DNA of 64,000 nucleotides, taken from assembly GCF_008974245.1 (NCBI RefSeq), contig NZ_BBZI01000005.1, positions 778,180-842,179 of the forward strand, in the 5' to 3' direction. The DNA is from Streptomyces abyssomicinicus. GTDB taxonomy: Bacteria; Actinomycetota; Actinomycetes; Streptomycetales; Streptomycetaceae. Positions 41,757 to 51,163 of this stretch are shown here, piece after piece. Numbering within the stretch: position 1 is the first letter of the stretch; each line of letters starts with the position of its first letter. A program made the translations under genes and the position numbers. The notes beneath the pieces were generated by a model. It saw only the letters and a list, made by a program, of their open reading frames with translations, searched no databases and was not told the origin of the DNA.

Positions 41757-42942
41757 CCGCCAGGTTCCGGAGCTGGCCCGGCAGTGGCGCGTGCTGCGCT
41801 GGGACCTGCCCGGGCACGGCGGCGCACCCGCCTACCCCGCCGGCTCGGTCGCCGAGCTGGCGGCCCGGCTGCTGGCCACCCTCGACGGTCTCGGCGTGCA
41901 CCGCTTCGGCTACGCCGGCTGTGCCCTCGGCGGCGCGGTCGGGCTGGAGCTGGCGCTGCGCCACCCCGAGCGGGTCGCCTCGCTGGCGCTGATCGCCGCC
42001 TCGCCCCGCTTCGGCACCCCCGACGAGTTCCGCCAGCGCGGCGTGGTCGTCCGCAGCAACGGGCTGGAGCAGATCGCCCGCTCGTCCCCGGAGCGCTGGT
42101 TCACCGGCGGGTTCGCGGCCGCCCAGCCGGCCATCACCGAATGGGCCGTGCAGATGGTCCGCACGACGGACCCCGGCTGCTACATCGCCGCCTGCGAGGC
42201 GCTCGCCGGGTTCGACGTGCGCGCCGAACTCGGCCGGATCGGCGTGCCCACGCTGGTCCTGGCCGGCTCCGACGACCGGATCACCGGCCCCGCCGAGGCC
42301 CGCACCCTCGTCGCCGGCATCCCCGACGCCCGCCTCGCCGTGGTGCCCGGCGCCTCCCACCTGGTACCGGTGGAGCAGCCCGCCGCCGTCACCGACCTGC
42401 TGGTCCGGCACTTCTCCAGCGCCTGGGCGGCCGGGCCCGCAGGCCCTGCCGGATCCGCCGGACCGGCCTCCGCCTCGGTCACCCAGGGCGTGGCGCGCCC
42501 CCGCGCGATGCCCATCGCCGAGCTGGCCGCCGCGCCCGCCCGGCCCGGCCCCGGTGATCTCGGGGACCTCCACGACACCGGCCTCAAGATCCGCCGGGAG
42601 GTCCTCGGCGACGCCTACGTGGACCGCGCGCTGGACGGCGCCGACGACTTCTCCGGCGACTTCCAGGAGTTCGCCACCCGCTACGCCTGGGGCGAGGTGT
42701 GGAACCGCCCCGGCCTGGACCGGCGCTCCCGCAGCTGTGTCGCCCTCGGCGCCCTGGTCGCCGGCGGCCACTGGGAGGAGTTCGCCGCCCACACCCGCGC
42801 CGCCCTGCGCAACGGCCTCACGCCCGCCGAGATCCGCGAGGTGCTCCTCCAGACCGCCGTCCACTGCGGACTCCCCGCCGCCAACCGGGCGTTCACGATC
42901 GCCCAGCGGGTGGTGCGGGAGGAGACCATGCCGCAGGAATGA
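41650..42942 (+). CDS. pcaL: 3-oxoadipate enol-lactonase / 4-carboxymuconolactone decarboxylase
   Basis: A 430-residue fusion enzyme of the protocatechuate branch of the beta-ketoadipate pathway. Residues 1-260 are the alpha/beta hydrolase lactonase (LILGPSLGTTWHMWDRQVP, elbow GYAGCALGGAVG with Cys at the nucleophile position, and a C-terminal VPGASHLVPVEQP His). After an Ala/Pro/Gly linker, residues about 310-425 are the decarboxylase (FQEFATRYAWGEVW, GHWEEFAAHTRAAL, VLLQTAVHCGLPAANRAF). No other pca gene is nearby. The first 35 codons come from the recoded repeat B, so its promoter is now island or IS sequence. Confidence 0.92.
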   Translation: MSETKTPALQFRFDGPEHAPVLILGPSLGTTWHMWDRQVPELARQWRVLRWDLPGHGGAPAYPAGSVAELAARLLATLDGLGVHRFGYAGCALGGAVGLELALRHPERVASLALIAASPRFGTPDEFRQRGVVVRSNGLEQIARSSPERWFTGGFAAAQPAITEWAVQMVRTTDPGCYIAACEALAGFDVRAELGRIGVPTLVLAGSDDRITGPAEARTLVAGIPDARLAVVPGASHLVPVEQPAAVTDLLVRHFSSAWAAGPAGPAGSAGPASASVTQGVARPRAMPIAELAAAPARPGPGDLGDLHDTGLKIRREVLGDAYVDRALDGADDFSGDFQEFATRYAWGEVWNRPGLDRRSRSCVALGALVAGGHWEEFAAHTRAALRNGLTPAEIREVLLQTAVHCGLPAANRAFTIAQRVVREETMPQE

Positions 42943-42978
42943 GCGGACCGGCGCGCCGCGGCGAGGCAGGATGGGGCC

Positions 42979-43614
42979 ATGAAGTTCATCAAGAAGACCC
43001 ACTCCTGCGTACGCCTGGAGAAGGAGGGGGGCGTCCTCGTCATCGACCCCGGCTCCTTCTCCGAGGAGGACGCCGTCGTCGGGGCGGACGCCGTCCTGGT
43101 CACCCACGAGCACCCCGACCACTTCGACGAGGGCCGGCTGCGCGCCGCGCTGGAGGGGAACCCGGCCGCGGAGATCTGGACCCTGGCCGCCGTCGCCGAC
43201 AAGATCTCCGCGGCCTTCCCCGGCCGGGTGCACACGGTCGGCGACGGCGACGCCTTCACGGCCGCCGGATTCGACGTCCAGGTACACGGCGAACTGCACG
43301 CGGTGATCCATCCGGACATCCCGCGGGTCACCAACGTCGGCTACCTGGTCGACGGCCGGGTCTTCCACCCCGGCGACGCGCTCACCGTCCCGGAGGGCGC
43401 CTCGGTGGAGACACTGCTGCTGCCGGTGCAGGCGCCCTGGAGCAAGCTCTCCGAGGTGATCGACTACGTCCGCGAGGTCAAGCCGCAGCGCGCCTACGAC
43501 GTGCACGACGCCCTGCTGACCGACCTCGCCCGGCCGATCTACGACCGGCAGATCGGCGCCCTCGGCGGCGCCGAGCACCTGCGGATCGCCCCGGGCGACT
43601 CGGCCCGGCTGTGA
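42979..43614 (+). CDS. metallo-beta-lactamase fold hydrolase
   Basis: A 211-residue protein with the metal motif THEHPDHFD (HxHxDH), LHAVIHPDIP and HPGDALTVPEG, then VHDALLTD near the end. It belongs to the UlaG-like small MBL hydrolases found widely in Streptomyces; its substrate is unknown. It starts 36 nt after pcaL and is followed by a strong hairpin, so the two may share a transcript. Confidence 0.85.
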   Translation: MKFIKKTHSCVRLEKEGGVLVIDPGSFSEEDAVVGADAVLVTHEHPDHFDEGRLRAALEGNPAAEIWTLAAVADKISAAFPGRVHTVGDGDAFTAAGFDVQVHGELHAVIHPDIPRVTNVGYLVDGRVFHPGDALTVPEGASVETLLLPVQAPWSKLSEVIDYVREVKPQRAYDVHDALLTDLARPIYDRQIGALGGAEHLRIAPGDSARL

Positions 43615-43620
43615 CCGCAC

Positions 43621-43654
43621 CGCGTGGGGCGACCCGGCCGGGCCGCCCCACGCG
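43621..43654. terminator. 11-bp hairpin after the MBL gene
   Basis: CGCGTGGGGCG (43621-43631) pairs perfectly with 43644-43654, and the loop itself is partly self-complementary. It lies 6 nt after the stop and probably ends the pcaL-MBL transcript. No U-run is present, as is common in this genus. Confidence 0.7.
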
Positions 43655-43686
43655 GGACTGTCGTACCCAGCGGGTAGCGTGGAGCC

Positions 43687-44466
43687 ATGCGCATCGCCAC
43701 CTGGAACGTGAACTCGATCACCGCCCGCCTGCCGAGGCTGCTGGCCTGGCTGGAGAGCAGCGGCACGGACGTGCTGTGCCTCCAGGAGGCCAAGGTCGCC
43801 GAGGAGCAGTTCCCCTTCGAGCCGCTGCGTGAGCTGGGCTACGAGGCGGCGGTCAACGCCACGGGCCGCTGGAACGGCGTGGCGATCCTCTCCCGGGCCG
43901 GCCTGGAGGACGTCGTCAAGGGCCTGCCGGGCGACCCGGGGTACGAGGGCGTCCAGGAGCCGCGGGCGATCTCGGCGACCTGCGGGCCGGTTCGCGTCTG
44001 GTCGGTGTACGTGCCCAACGGCCGCGAGGTCGGCCATCCGCACTACGCCTACAAGCTGGAGTGGTTCGAGGCGCTGCGGGCCGCGGTGGCCGGGGACGCG
44101 CAGGGGAGCCGGCCGTTCGCCGTACTGGGCGACTACAACGTGGCCCCGACCGACGAGGACGTGCACGACGTCGCGGCGTTCGAGGGGCTCACCCACGTCA
44201 CCCCCGCCGAGCGGGCGGCGCTGGCCTCGCTGCGGGAGACGGGGCTGGAGGACGTGGTGCCCCGTCCGCTGAAGTACGACCGGCCCTTCACCTACTGGGA
44301 CTACCGCCAGCTCTGCTTCCCCAAGAACCGGGGCATGCGGATCGACCTGGTCTTCGGCAACCAGGCGTTCGCCAAGGCGACCGAGGACGCGTACGTCGAC
44401 CGTGAGGAGCGCAAGGGCAAGGGCGCGTCCGACCACGCCCCGGTCGTCGTCGACCTCGACGTCTGA
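43687..44466 (+). CDS. xthA: exodeoxyribonuclease III
   Basis: A 259-residue member of the exonuclease III / AP endonuclease family for base-excision repair. Conserved positions: IATWNVNSITAR, the metal-binding Glu in CLQEAKV, SVYVPNG, GDYNVAPTDEDVHD, RIDLVFGNQ-like RIDLVF and the catalytic SDHAPVVVDLDV. The length and the complete motif set indicate an active enzyme. Confidence 0.92.
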   Translation: MRIATWNVNSITARLPRLLAWLESSGTDVLCLQEAKVAEEQFPFEPLRELGYEAAVNATGRWNGVAILSRAGLEDVVKGLPGDPGYEGVQEPRAISATCGPVRVWSVYVPNGREVGHPHYAYKLEWFEALRAAVAGDAQGSRPFAVLGDYNVAPTDEDVHDVAAFEGLTHVTPAERAALASLRETGLEDVVPRPLKYDRPFTYWDYRQLCFPKNRGMRIDLVFGNQAFAKATEDAYVDREERKGKGASDHAPVVVDLDV

Positions 44467-44533
44467 CGCCCCGGCGGGGCCGCGTCCGCGCGCCCCATGG
44501 TCAGGGGGCGGGGCCGGTGTCAGTCTGGAAGGC

Positions 44534-45001
44534 ATGAACATCCCCTTCCTGGACCACTGGCGCAAGAGGCACGGTCCTGCCCGGGGCGCGGCGGTCCTGG
44601 TGGGGAGCGGACCGGCCACCGGCGCCGGGGACGACCCGGCGGCGGCCGGCGCGGTCGCGGAACTGCTCGGCGAGTGCGAGCTGCTGCGGGCCCACGCCGC
44701 CGGGGAGGGCGTCGGACTGGACGACTCCCCGGCGTCGCTCGAGGCGCTCGACCAGCTCGCGCCCCGCTGGCGGGACGACGAGGAGACCGTCCTGCGGCTG
44801 GGCAACGACGCGGGGCTGTACCTGGGCACCGTGGTGGTGCGCACCGTGCCGGGCGCCGTGTGGGAGATCTGGCCCGACGGGCGGCCGGTGGTGCGGCTGG
44901 CGTCCGGGCGGGAGATCGACGTCGTCACGGCGGGGCGGGGATGGGCGGCGGACGGTGCGCCGGAACTCTGCCATGTCTACGCGGAGGCCGCCGAGTCCTG
45001 A
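44534..45001 (+). CDS. conserved hypothetical protein (DUF6278-like)
   Basis: A 155-residue protein starting at ATG 44534 after a GGAAGG site. It opens NIPFLDHWRKRHG and contains RWRDDEETVLRLGNDAGLYL, GTVVVRTVPGAVWEIWPDG and RPVVRLASGREIDVV, a pattern seen in short Streptomyces proteins of unknown function that appear to share a fold with immunity-like or DUF3806-type domains. It lies between xthA and gluA in this window. No catalytic residues are evident. Confidence 0.65.
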   Translation: MNIPFLDHWRKRHGPARGAAVLVGSGPATGAGDDPAAAGAVAELLGECELLRAHAAGEGVGLDDSPASLEALDQLAPRWRDDEETVLRLGNDAGLYLGTVVVRTVPGAVWEIWPDGRPVVRLASGREIDVVTAGRGWAADGAPELCHVYAEAAES

Positions 45002-45148
45002 GCCCCGCACGGGCCGGCGCGGACGCCGCCGCCCGCAGGTGGAGGGCGCTGTCGCCGGTGCCCGGAGCGCCGTGCCCGAAGTGCGTGTCTGCGTCACATA
45101 TCGGGCGGTCCCGGATAGTTTACGGAGCCTACGACACGGCGATGAGCA

Positions 45149-45916
45149 ATGGGGCTGGGCATGGCCTTCGATCCTCTGATCGAGCCTTTGATCGAACTGC
45201 GCGACGTCAACAAACACTACGGCGACCTGCATGTCCTCCAGGGCATCAACCTGACCGTCTCCCGCGGGGAGGTGGTCGTGGTGATCGGACCGTCCGGGTC
45301 CGGCAAGTCGACCCTGTGCAGGGCGATCAACCGGCTGGAGAGCATCGAGTCGGGAGCCATCCACCTCGAGGGGCGGCCGCTGCCCGAGGAGGGCAGGGCG
45401 CTCGCCGAACTGCGCGCCGAGGTCGGGATGGTGTTCCAGTCCTTCAACCTCTTCGCCCACAAGACGGTCCTGCAGAACGTCTCGCTGGCCCAGATCAAGG
45501 TACGCCGCCGCAAGCGCGAGGACGCCGACCGCCGCTCGCGCGAACTGCTGGAGCGGGTCGGGCTCGCCGCCCATGCCGACAAGTACCCGGCGCAGCTCTC
45601 CGGAGGGCAGCAGCAGCGCGTGGCGATCGCCCGCGCCCTGGCGATGGAGCCCACCGCCCTGCTCTTCGACGAACCGACCTCCGCGCTCGACCCGGAGATG
45701 ATCAACGAGGTCCTGGAGGTCATGAGGCAGCTCGCCCGCGAGGGGATGACCATGGTGGTGGTCACCCACGAGATGGGATTCGCCCGGTCCGCGGCCAACC
45801 GCGTGATCTTCATGGCCGACGGCAGGATCGTCGAGGACCGCCCGCCCGAGGAGTTCTTCACCGACCCGCGCAGCGAGCGGGCCAAGGACTTCCTCTCCAA
45901 GATCCTCAAGCACTGA
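45149..45916 (+). CDS. gluA: glutamate ABC importer, ATP-binding protein
   Basis: A 255-residue polar amino acid ABC ATPase. Walker A is GPSGSGKST, the Q-loop [13 protein letters not shown], the signature [15 protein letters not shown], Walker [12 protein letters not shown] and the H-loop [11 protein letters not shown]. The gene order ATPase, binding protein, two permeases matches gluABCD of Streptomyces and Corynebacterium. ATG 45161 is an alternative start. Glutamate is the likely, not proven, substrate. Confidence 0.88.
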   Translation: MGLGMAFDPLIEPLIELRDVNKHYGDLHVLQGINLTVSRGEVVVVIGPSGSGKSTLCRAINRLESIESGAIHLEGRPLPEEGRALAELRAEVGMVFQSFNLFAHKTVLQNVSLAQIKVRRRKREDADRRSRELLERVGLAAHADKYPAQLSGGQQQRVAIARALAMEPTALLFDEPTSALDPEMINEVLEVMRQLAREGMTMVVVTHEMGFARSAANRVIFMADGRIVEDRPPEEFFTDPRSERAKDFLSKILKH

Positions 45917-45929
45917 CCGGGGGCGCGCC

Positions 45930-46910
45930 GTGAAGAACCCCGCCCGCCGCACCCGGACCTCCCCATCCACCCGCACCCCCGCACCCGCCCGCTCCCGTAC
46001 CCGAGCCTCCCGCGCCGTCCGCGCGCTCCTCGCCGCCGCCCTCGTCCTCACCGCGGCCGCCTGCGGCAAGGACGGCAGCCCGCCGGTGAAGGGCCCGTCC
46101 CAGGACGAGCTGCCCACCTACCAGGTGAACGAGGACTTCCGGCTGCCCGAGTCGCCGACGTGGCGGCGCGCCGAGCGCCGCGGGTACTTCGTCGTCGGGG
46201 CCAAGGAGGACCAGCCGTTCCTGGGGGAGAGGGACCCGGCCTCCGGCGAGTTCACCGGCTTCGACATCGAGATCGCCCGCATGATGTCGGCCTCGCTGGG
46301 CCTCGACCCGGACCGGATCCGGTTCAAGACCATCGCCTCCGCCAACCGCGAGACGGCGCTCCAGAACGGGCAGATCGATTTCTACGTCGGCACATACACC
46401 ATCAACGACAACCGCAAGAACCTGGTCGGCTTCGCCGGGCCGTACTACCTGGCAGGCCAGGGGCTTCTGGTCCGCAAGGACGAGGAGGACATCCGGGGCC
46501 CCGAGGACCTGGCCGGCAAGCGGGTCTGTTCGGCGTCCGGGTCCACGCCCTACCAGCGGATCAGGGACGAGTTCCCGGAGGCCGAGCTGGTCGCCTACGA
46601 CTCCTACTCGATCTGCGTGGACAACCTGCTGACCTATCAGGTCGACGCCGTGACCACCGACGACGCCATCCTCATCGGCTACGCCGCCAAGGTGCCCGAG
46701 GAACTGAAGGTGGTGGGCAGGCCCTTCTCCGAGGAGCCCTACGGCATCGGCGTCCCGAGGGAGGACAACGCGTTGCGGCTCGCCCTGGACGACGCCCTGG
46801 AGGAGCGGGAGAGGAACGGCGACTGGCAGCGGGCCTACGAGGCCACTCTCGGCCTGTCCGGGGTGCCGGCGCCCGAACCCCCTCCCATCGACCGTTACCC
46901 GGCGGGCTGA
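45930..46910 (+). CDS. gluB: glutamate-binding lipoprotein
   Basis: A 326-residue SBP_bac_3 protein. A long Arg/Pro/Thr-rich N-region precedes a hydrophobic stretch and lipobox TAAAC (ALVLTAAACGKDG), so it is lipid-anchored on the outer face of the membrane. The binding domain shows FTGFDIEIARMMSASLG, IDFYVGTYTINDNR, VCSASGSTPYQRI and YGIGVPREDNALR. It starts 13 nt after gluA. Confidence 0.87.
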   Translation: MKNPARRTRTSPSTRTPAPARSRTRASRAVRALLAAALVLTAAACGKDGSPPVKGPSQDELPTYQVNEDFRLPESPTWRRAERRGYFVVGAKEDQPFLGERDPASGEFTGFDIEIARMMSASLGLDPDRIRFKTIASANRETALQNGQIDFYVGTYTINDNRKNLVGFAGPYYLAGQGLLVRKDEEDIRGPEDLAGKRVCSASGSTPYQRIRDEFPEAELVAYDSYSICVDNLLTYQVDAVTTDDAILIGYAAKVPEELKVVGRPFSEEPYGIGVPREDNALRLALDDALEERERNGDWQRAYEATLGLSGVPAPEPPPIDRYPAG

Positions 46911-46929
46911 GCGAGGACCGGAACCTGAC

Positions 46930-47574
46930 GTGAACGTACTGACCGACAACTTCTCCGTCTACGGCGAAGGGTTCCTCGGCACCGTCGAGCTCACCTTCTT
47001 CGCCTCCCTGCTCGCCCTGGCGCTGGGCTTCGTGATGGCCTCCTTCCGGGTCGCCCCGGTCGGATCGCTGAGAGTCATCGGCACGGTCTGGGTGACGGTG
47101 CTGCGCAACACGCCGTTGACCCTGCTGTTCTTCGCCGTCCTGCTGGGCCTGCCGCGCTTCGGCCTGGTGCTGCCCTTCAACGTGTTCGCGGTGCTCGCCC
47201 TCGGCTGCTACACCTCGGCCTTCATCTGCGAGGCGCTGCGCTCGGGCATCAACACGGTGCCGCGCGGGCAGGGCGAGGCGGCCCGCAGCCTCGGCATGAC
47301 GTTCAGCCAGACCCTGTCGAACGTGGTGCTGCCGCAGGCCTTCCGCACCGTCATCCCGCCGATCGGCTCCACCCTGATCGCGCTGGCCAAGAACTCCGCC
47401 ATCGCGGGCGCCTTCAGCGTCACCGAACTGCTCGGCACCTACAAGACGCTGGGCGAACTCGGCTACGACGTGATCTGGACCTTCGTCTGGATCGCCGTCG
47501 GCTACCTGATCATCACCCTCGCCATCAGCGCGGTCTTCAACGTGCTGGAGCGCAAGTGGGGAGTGCCCCGATGA
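46930..47574 (+). CDS. gluC: glutamate ABC importer permease 1
   Basis: A 214-residue permease of the HisMQ type with about five helices and the EAA loop GQGEAARSLGMTFSQTL. It contains RNTPLTLLFF typical of this subfamily. GTG start 19 nt after gluB; the stop overlaps the start of gluD. Confidence 0.87.
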   Translation: MNVLTDNFSVYGEGFLGTVELTFFASLLALALGFVMASFRVAPVGSLRVIGTVWVTVLRNTPLTLLFFAVLLGLPRFGLVLPFNVFAVLALGCYTSAFICEALRSGINTVPRGQGEAARSLGMTFSQTLSNVVLPQAFRTVIPPIGSTLIALAKNSAIAGAFSVTELLGTYKTLGELGYDVIWTFVWIAVGYLIITLAISAVFNVLERKWGVPR

Positions 47575-48461
47575 CCGCGAACGCGCCCACGACCACCGCC
47601 CTCTACGACATCCCCGGCCCGAAGGCCCGCGCCCGCCACCGCCTCTACGGCGTGGGGGCCTCCCTGGTGATCGTGGCGCTGCTCGGCTGGCTGGTGTACC
47701 TGCTGGTGGACACGGGTCAGTTCGAGGCAGCCAAGTGGGCGCCGTTCCAGTACAAGGGCATCCAGGAACTGCTGCTGCGAGGGCTCGGCAACACCCTCAA
47801 GGCGTTCGCGATCGCCGCGGTCCTCTCGCTCGTGCTGGGCTGCCTGCTCGCCGTCGGACGGCTCTCCGAGCACCGGGTCCTGCGCTGGGTCTCCACCCTG
47901 GTGGTGGAGTTCTTCCGGGCGATGCCCGTGCTGGTGATGATCTTCTTCGTCTTCGTGGCGCTCGAGGTGCAGCCGCTGCCCGCCCTGGTCGCGGGCCTCA
48001 CCCTGTACAACGGCTCGGTGCTGGCCGAGGTCTTCCGCTCGGGCGTCAACTCGGTGGACCGCGGCCAGCGGGAGGCCGCCTACGCGCTCGGCATGCGCAA
48101 GACCCAGGTGATGACCTACGTCCTCGCGCCCCAGGCGGCGCGGGCCATGCTGCCCTCGATCATCAGTCAGCTGGTGGTCGCCCTGAAGGACACCTCACTG
48201 GGCTTCCTGATCACCTACGAGGAGTTTCTCCATGCCGGGAAACTCATCGCGTCGAACCTTGACTATGATTTGCCTTTCATCCCCGTGGTCATGGTGATTT
48301 CGCCGATCTACATCGGGATGTGCATGTTGCTCTCCTGGTTCGCCGGGTGGGTCGCCCGGCGCCAGCGGCGCAATCCCAAGACCGAGGCCATCGACGTGGC
48401 CCCGGCCGGACCGGGACCGCTGCTGCCGGGCGAGGCCCCGCCCACGGCCGACAGGCCGTAG
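47571..48461 (+). CDS. gluD: glutamate ABC importer permease 2
   Basis: A 296-residue permease paired with gluC, starting inside its stop (ATGA). The EAA loop is GQREAAYALGMRKTQVM, with FFRAMPVLVMIFF in place of the RNTP motif. An N-terminal polar extension of 30 residues and a C-terminal Pro/Ala tail are typical of GluD. A hairpin follows 72 nt downstream. Confidence 0.87.
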   Translation: MTANAPTTTALYDIPGPKARARHRLYGVGASLVIVALLGWLVYLLVDTGQFEAAKWAPFQYKGIQELLLRGLGNTLKAFAIAAVLSLVLGCLLAVGRLSEHRVLRWVSTLVVEFFRAMPVLVMIFFVFVALEVQPLPALVAGLTLYNGSVLAEVFRSGVNSVDRGQREAAYALGMRKTQVMTYVLAPQAARAMLPSIISQLVVALKDTSLGFLITYEEFLHAGKLIASNLDYDLPFIPVVMVISPIYIGMCMLLSWFAGWVARRQRRNPKTEAIDVAPAGPGPLLPGEAPPTADRP

Positions 48462-48532
48462 GGAGCGGCGGCTCACAGGGCTCCCCTGGATCCGCCCGGC
48501 AGCAGCCGGAGATCACTGCTCGCGCGGTGGCG

Positions 48533-48551
48533 GACCGTCCGCAGGACGGTC
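48533..48551. terminator. hairpin terminator after gluD
   Basis: GACCGTCC and GGACGGTC form an 8-bp stem over a GCA loop in the 177-nt gap between the convergent gluD and the membrane protein gene. It probably acts for the glu operon or for both directions. Confidence 0.55.
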
Positions 48552-48638
48552 GGTCCCGGACGGGGAGAAGGTCAGCTGCGGGCCGGCCGGGCCCGGGCCC
48601 GGCCGCCCGGCACCGGCCCCGTGCGGAGCGGCTCCGCC

Positions 48639-49406
48639 TCAGGAACCCGCCCGGTGCTTGGGCTGCGTCTGGAGCGGCTTCACCGGAGGTGCCGACTGCG
48701 CCGCCTTGGTCACATCGCCCACCAGTTCGACCACGTCCGCGCCGTAGGCCGCCGAGTTGACCACCTTGAGCAGCAGGACGAACGACCCGCCGTCGTACTT
48801 GCGCGCCAGCTTCTCGTGGTTGCGGGCGAGGTAGCGGGTGGCCGCCTGGTTGGTGATGGCGCGCTGTCCGCAGAAGAGGAACACCGGACGCGCCGCTCTG
48901 CCCTGGCCCGCCGTCAGCCGGGCCAGCAGCACGTACTCCTCCGTGCCGGGCTCCATCCGGTACCGCTCGGAACCGATCTGGTACGCCCCGCGGTCCGGGC
49001 CCGCGTCCGGCTCGGTGTTGATCCGCACGCCCGGCAGCAGCGAGTGCAGGTGCGCAGCCAGCCGCCGGTTGGCGCCGGGGCCGCCCACGCAGAACTCGGT
49101 GCGCTCGCCGAAGCTCTGCTGCGCCGCGTCGTGCGCCACCAGCTGGGCGTGGGCGTTGCACTCCTTGACGACCCCGGCCAGCTCCAGCAGCGCGAAGGCG
49201 TCGTGCCGCACCACGGTGAGCTCCGGGCCGGCGCCCGGGTCACGGTTGACGACCAGCAGCGACTCCGCGTTGTCGGGCAGCCCGAAGAAGGCCTGCTTGC
49301 GGCGGAGCCGGCGGTCGGCGAGGCGGCCGCGGAGCAGCCAGCCCAGTGCCGCGCCCGCGCACAGGGCGGCCACGGAGAGAGCGATGAACAGTGCGACGGT
49401 ATTCAT
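48639..49406 (-). CDS. membrane-anchored protein of unknown function
   Basis: A 255-residue protein with one N-terminal membrane helix (VALFIALSVAALCAGAALGWLL) followed by basic residues, so the rest is probably cytoplasmic. Segments such as ESLLVVNRDPGAGPELTVV, NAHAQLVAHDAAQQSFGERT, FVGGPGAN-like CVGGPGANRRLAAHL and NQAATRYLARNHEKLARKY suggest a folded alpha/beta domain. I do not recognise a family. It is a single gene with its own start region. Confidence 0.6.
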   Translation of the reverse strand: MNTVALFIALSVAALCAGAALGWLLRGRLADRRLRRKQAFFGLPDNAESLLVVNRDPGAGPELTVVRHDAFALLELAGVVKECNAHAQLVAHDAAQQSFGERTEFCVGGPGANRRLAAHLHSLLPGVRINTEPDAGPDRGAYQIGSERYRMEPGTEEYVLLARLTAGQGRAARPVFLFCGQRAITNQAATRYLARNHEKLARKYDGGSFVLLLKVVNSAAYGADVVELVGDVTKAAQSAPPVKPLQTQPKHRAGS

Positions 49407-49493
49407 GGGCGCGCAGCCTATCGGGCACCCCTCGGGCGTTCGACCGCCCCTCTGAAATGTGCACGGCAAATCGTCATCCGGCTCCCGGACCCC

Positions 49494-49889
49494 CTAGGAC
49501 GCCCCGGACGACGGGTCCTGACCGCGCTCCGTGACCCGCAGGTAGTGGCCGTCGGCGTCGTGGAGGCGGAAGTCGGTCAGGCCCCACGGCCGGCCCTCGA
49601 GGTGTTCGGCGACCGGGTGACCCGTGGCGACCACCCGCTCGTACTCCGCCCGCACGTCGTCCACCTCCAGGACGATCTCCAACCCCGTGGGCACCCGGCG
49701 GGCCGCCCGGTCCACGTCGGCCCACTGGGGAGCGGCGCCGATCCGGACGCCGTCCCGGGCGACGGCCGCGTACGGCTCGGGCCGCGAACGGCGGTCCTCG
49801 GTCAGGGAGAAGCCGAGGACGGTGGTGTAGAAGCCGACGAACGCGTCGAGGTCCTCGACGAACAGTTCGAGGCGCAGGGACATGGTCAT
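49494..49889 (-). CDS. VOC (glyoxalase-fold) family protein
   Basis: A 131-residue protein with the paired beta-alpha-beta-beta-beta modules of the vicinal oxygen chelate fold (LRLELFVEDLDAFVGFYTTV, then VPTGLEIVLEVDDVRAEYER and FRLHDADGHYLRV). Such proteins are glyoxalases, dioxygenases or drug-binding resistance proteins. As the last gene of a probable biosynthetic cluster, overlapping an MFS exporter gene, a self-protection role is possible. Confidence 0.75.
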   Translation of the reverse strand: MTMSLRLELFVEDLDAFVGFYTTVLGFSLTEDRRSRPEPYAAVARDGVRIGAAPQWADVDRAARRVPTGLEIVLEVDDVRAEYERVVATGHPVAEHLEGRPWGLTDFRLHDADGHYLRVTERGQDPSSGAS

Positions 49890-51163
49890 GGGAGCGGTCC
49901 GGCTTTCGGTTCGGGGCGGGTGGACGGGCGGGCCGGCGGCCGGGCGTCCGGGCGCGGCGCGTCCGGGGCACGCGTGGCCCGGACCAGCCAGAGCGTGGCC
50001 GCCAGGCACAGTGCCGAGACCGCGCCCAGCAGCAGCGGCACCACGCGGACCCCGGACCACTCGATCGCCTTGCCCAGCGCCGGGCCCGCCACGATACCGC
50101 CGCCCATGGAGGCGGCGATGACGAGCGCCCCGGCCCGCCGGGCCCGCGGTGCGGCCCTGTGCAGCCAGGGCAGACCGGTCGGGAAGATCGGCGCGATGAA
50201 CAGCCCGACACCGGCGTAGGCGTACGGGGCGAGCGCCGGCACGCTCGCCAGCAGCAGGCACACCGTCATGCCCGCGCAGGACACCGTGATGATGGCCTGC
50301 GGGGAGAAGCGCAGCGCGACCGGCGCGACCAGGAAACGGCCCACCGTCATCATCAGCCAGTAGACGGAGGTGGCGGTGGCGGCGACCCCGGCCCCGTACC
50401 CGACCGTCTCCAGATGCGTGGGCTCCCAGCCGCCGACGCCGGCCTCGATACCCACGTGCAGGACGTAGAGCGCGACGAACACGGCGAGCACCGAACCGAG
50501 GCTGCGTGCCACCACCGGTGTCCGCCGCCCCCGGCCGTCGTCGTCGGCGGCCGGCGGCGGCGCCTGGTCGCGGACGCCCTTCAGGCACAGCAGGAGCGGC
50601 AGGTTGGCGAGCGCGAAGCCGACGAAGACCGCCGGGTAGCGGTCCGCGCCGGCCAGGCCGACCAGCGCGGGGCCGAGGATCGCCCCCACGCCGAAGTGCG
50701 CGTTGAGGATGTTCAGCATGGCGGTCGAGCGGTGCCCGAAACCGACGGCGAACAACTGGTTGAGCCCGTAGTCGATGCCGCCGAAGCCCAGGCCGGCCAG
50801 CAGCGCCGCGGCCAGGCCCGCCGGCCAGCTCGGCGCCAGCGCGAAGCCCGCCGCGCCGACGGCCATCAGCAGGTACGAGGAGCCGAGGATCCGGCGGTTG
50901 CCGATCCTGCCGAGGAGGCGGTCGAACAGCAGCACGCCGGCCACCCCGCCGACGAAGTGCGCGCTCAGTCCCAGTCCGGCCGCCCCCGGGGACAGCCCGA
51001 ACCGGTCGCGGAAGGCGGGGATGGCGGGACCGTACAGCGCCTGGAGCGCGCCGATGAGCACGAAGGCCACACAGGAGGCGACCACGGCGGACGGGCTGAA
51101 CAACGGGGCGTCCGGCTTCGCCGGCGGCGCGGCGGGGTGCGCGGCCGTGGACGGGTCGGTCAT
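49886..51163 (-). CDS. MFS transporter
   Basis: A 425-residue major facilitator with twelve predicted helices in two halves. The loop 2-3 motif is LLFDRLLGRIGNRRILG, and a second-half GLFIAPIFPTGLPWLHRAAP segment recalls FucP-like or tetracycline-like carriers. Its stop overlaps the VOC start and its start overlaps the GMC oxidoreductase stop, tying it to the cluster; efflux of the product is a reasonable guess. Confidence 0.82.
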   Translation of the reverse strand: MTDPSTAAHPAAPPAKPDAPLFSPSAVVASCVAFVLIGALQALYGPAIPAFRDRFGLSPGAAGLGLSAHFVGGVAGVLLFDRLLGRIGNRRILGSSYLLMAVGAAGFALAPSWPAGLAAALLAGLGFGGIDYGLNQLFAVGFGHRSTAMLNILNAHFGVGAILGPALVGLAGADRYPAVFVGFALANLPLLLCLKGVRDQAPPPAADDDGRGRRTPVVARSLGSVLAVFVALYVLHVGIEAGVGGWEPTHLETVGYGAGVAATATSVYWLMMTVGRFLVAPVALRFSPQAIITVSCAGMTVCLLLASVPALAPYAYAGVGLFIAPIFPTGLPWLHRAAPRARRAGALVIAASMGGGIVAGPALGKAIEWSGVRVVPLLLGAVSALCLAATLWLVRATRAPDAPRPDARPPARPSTRPEPKAGPLP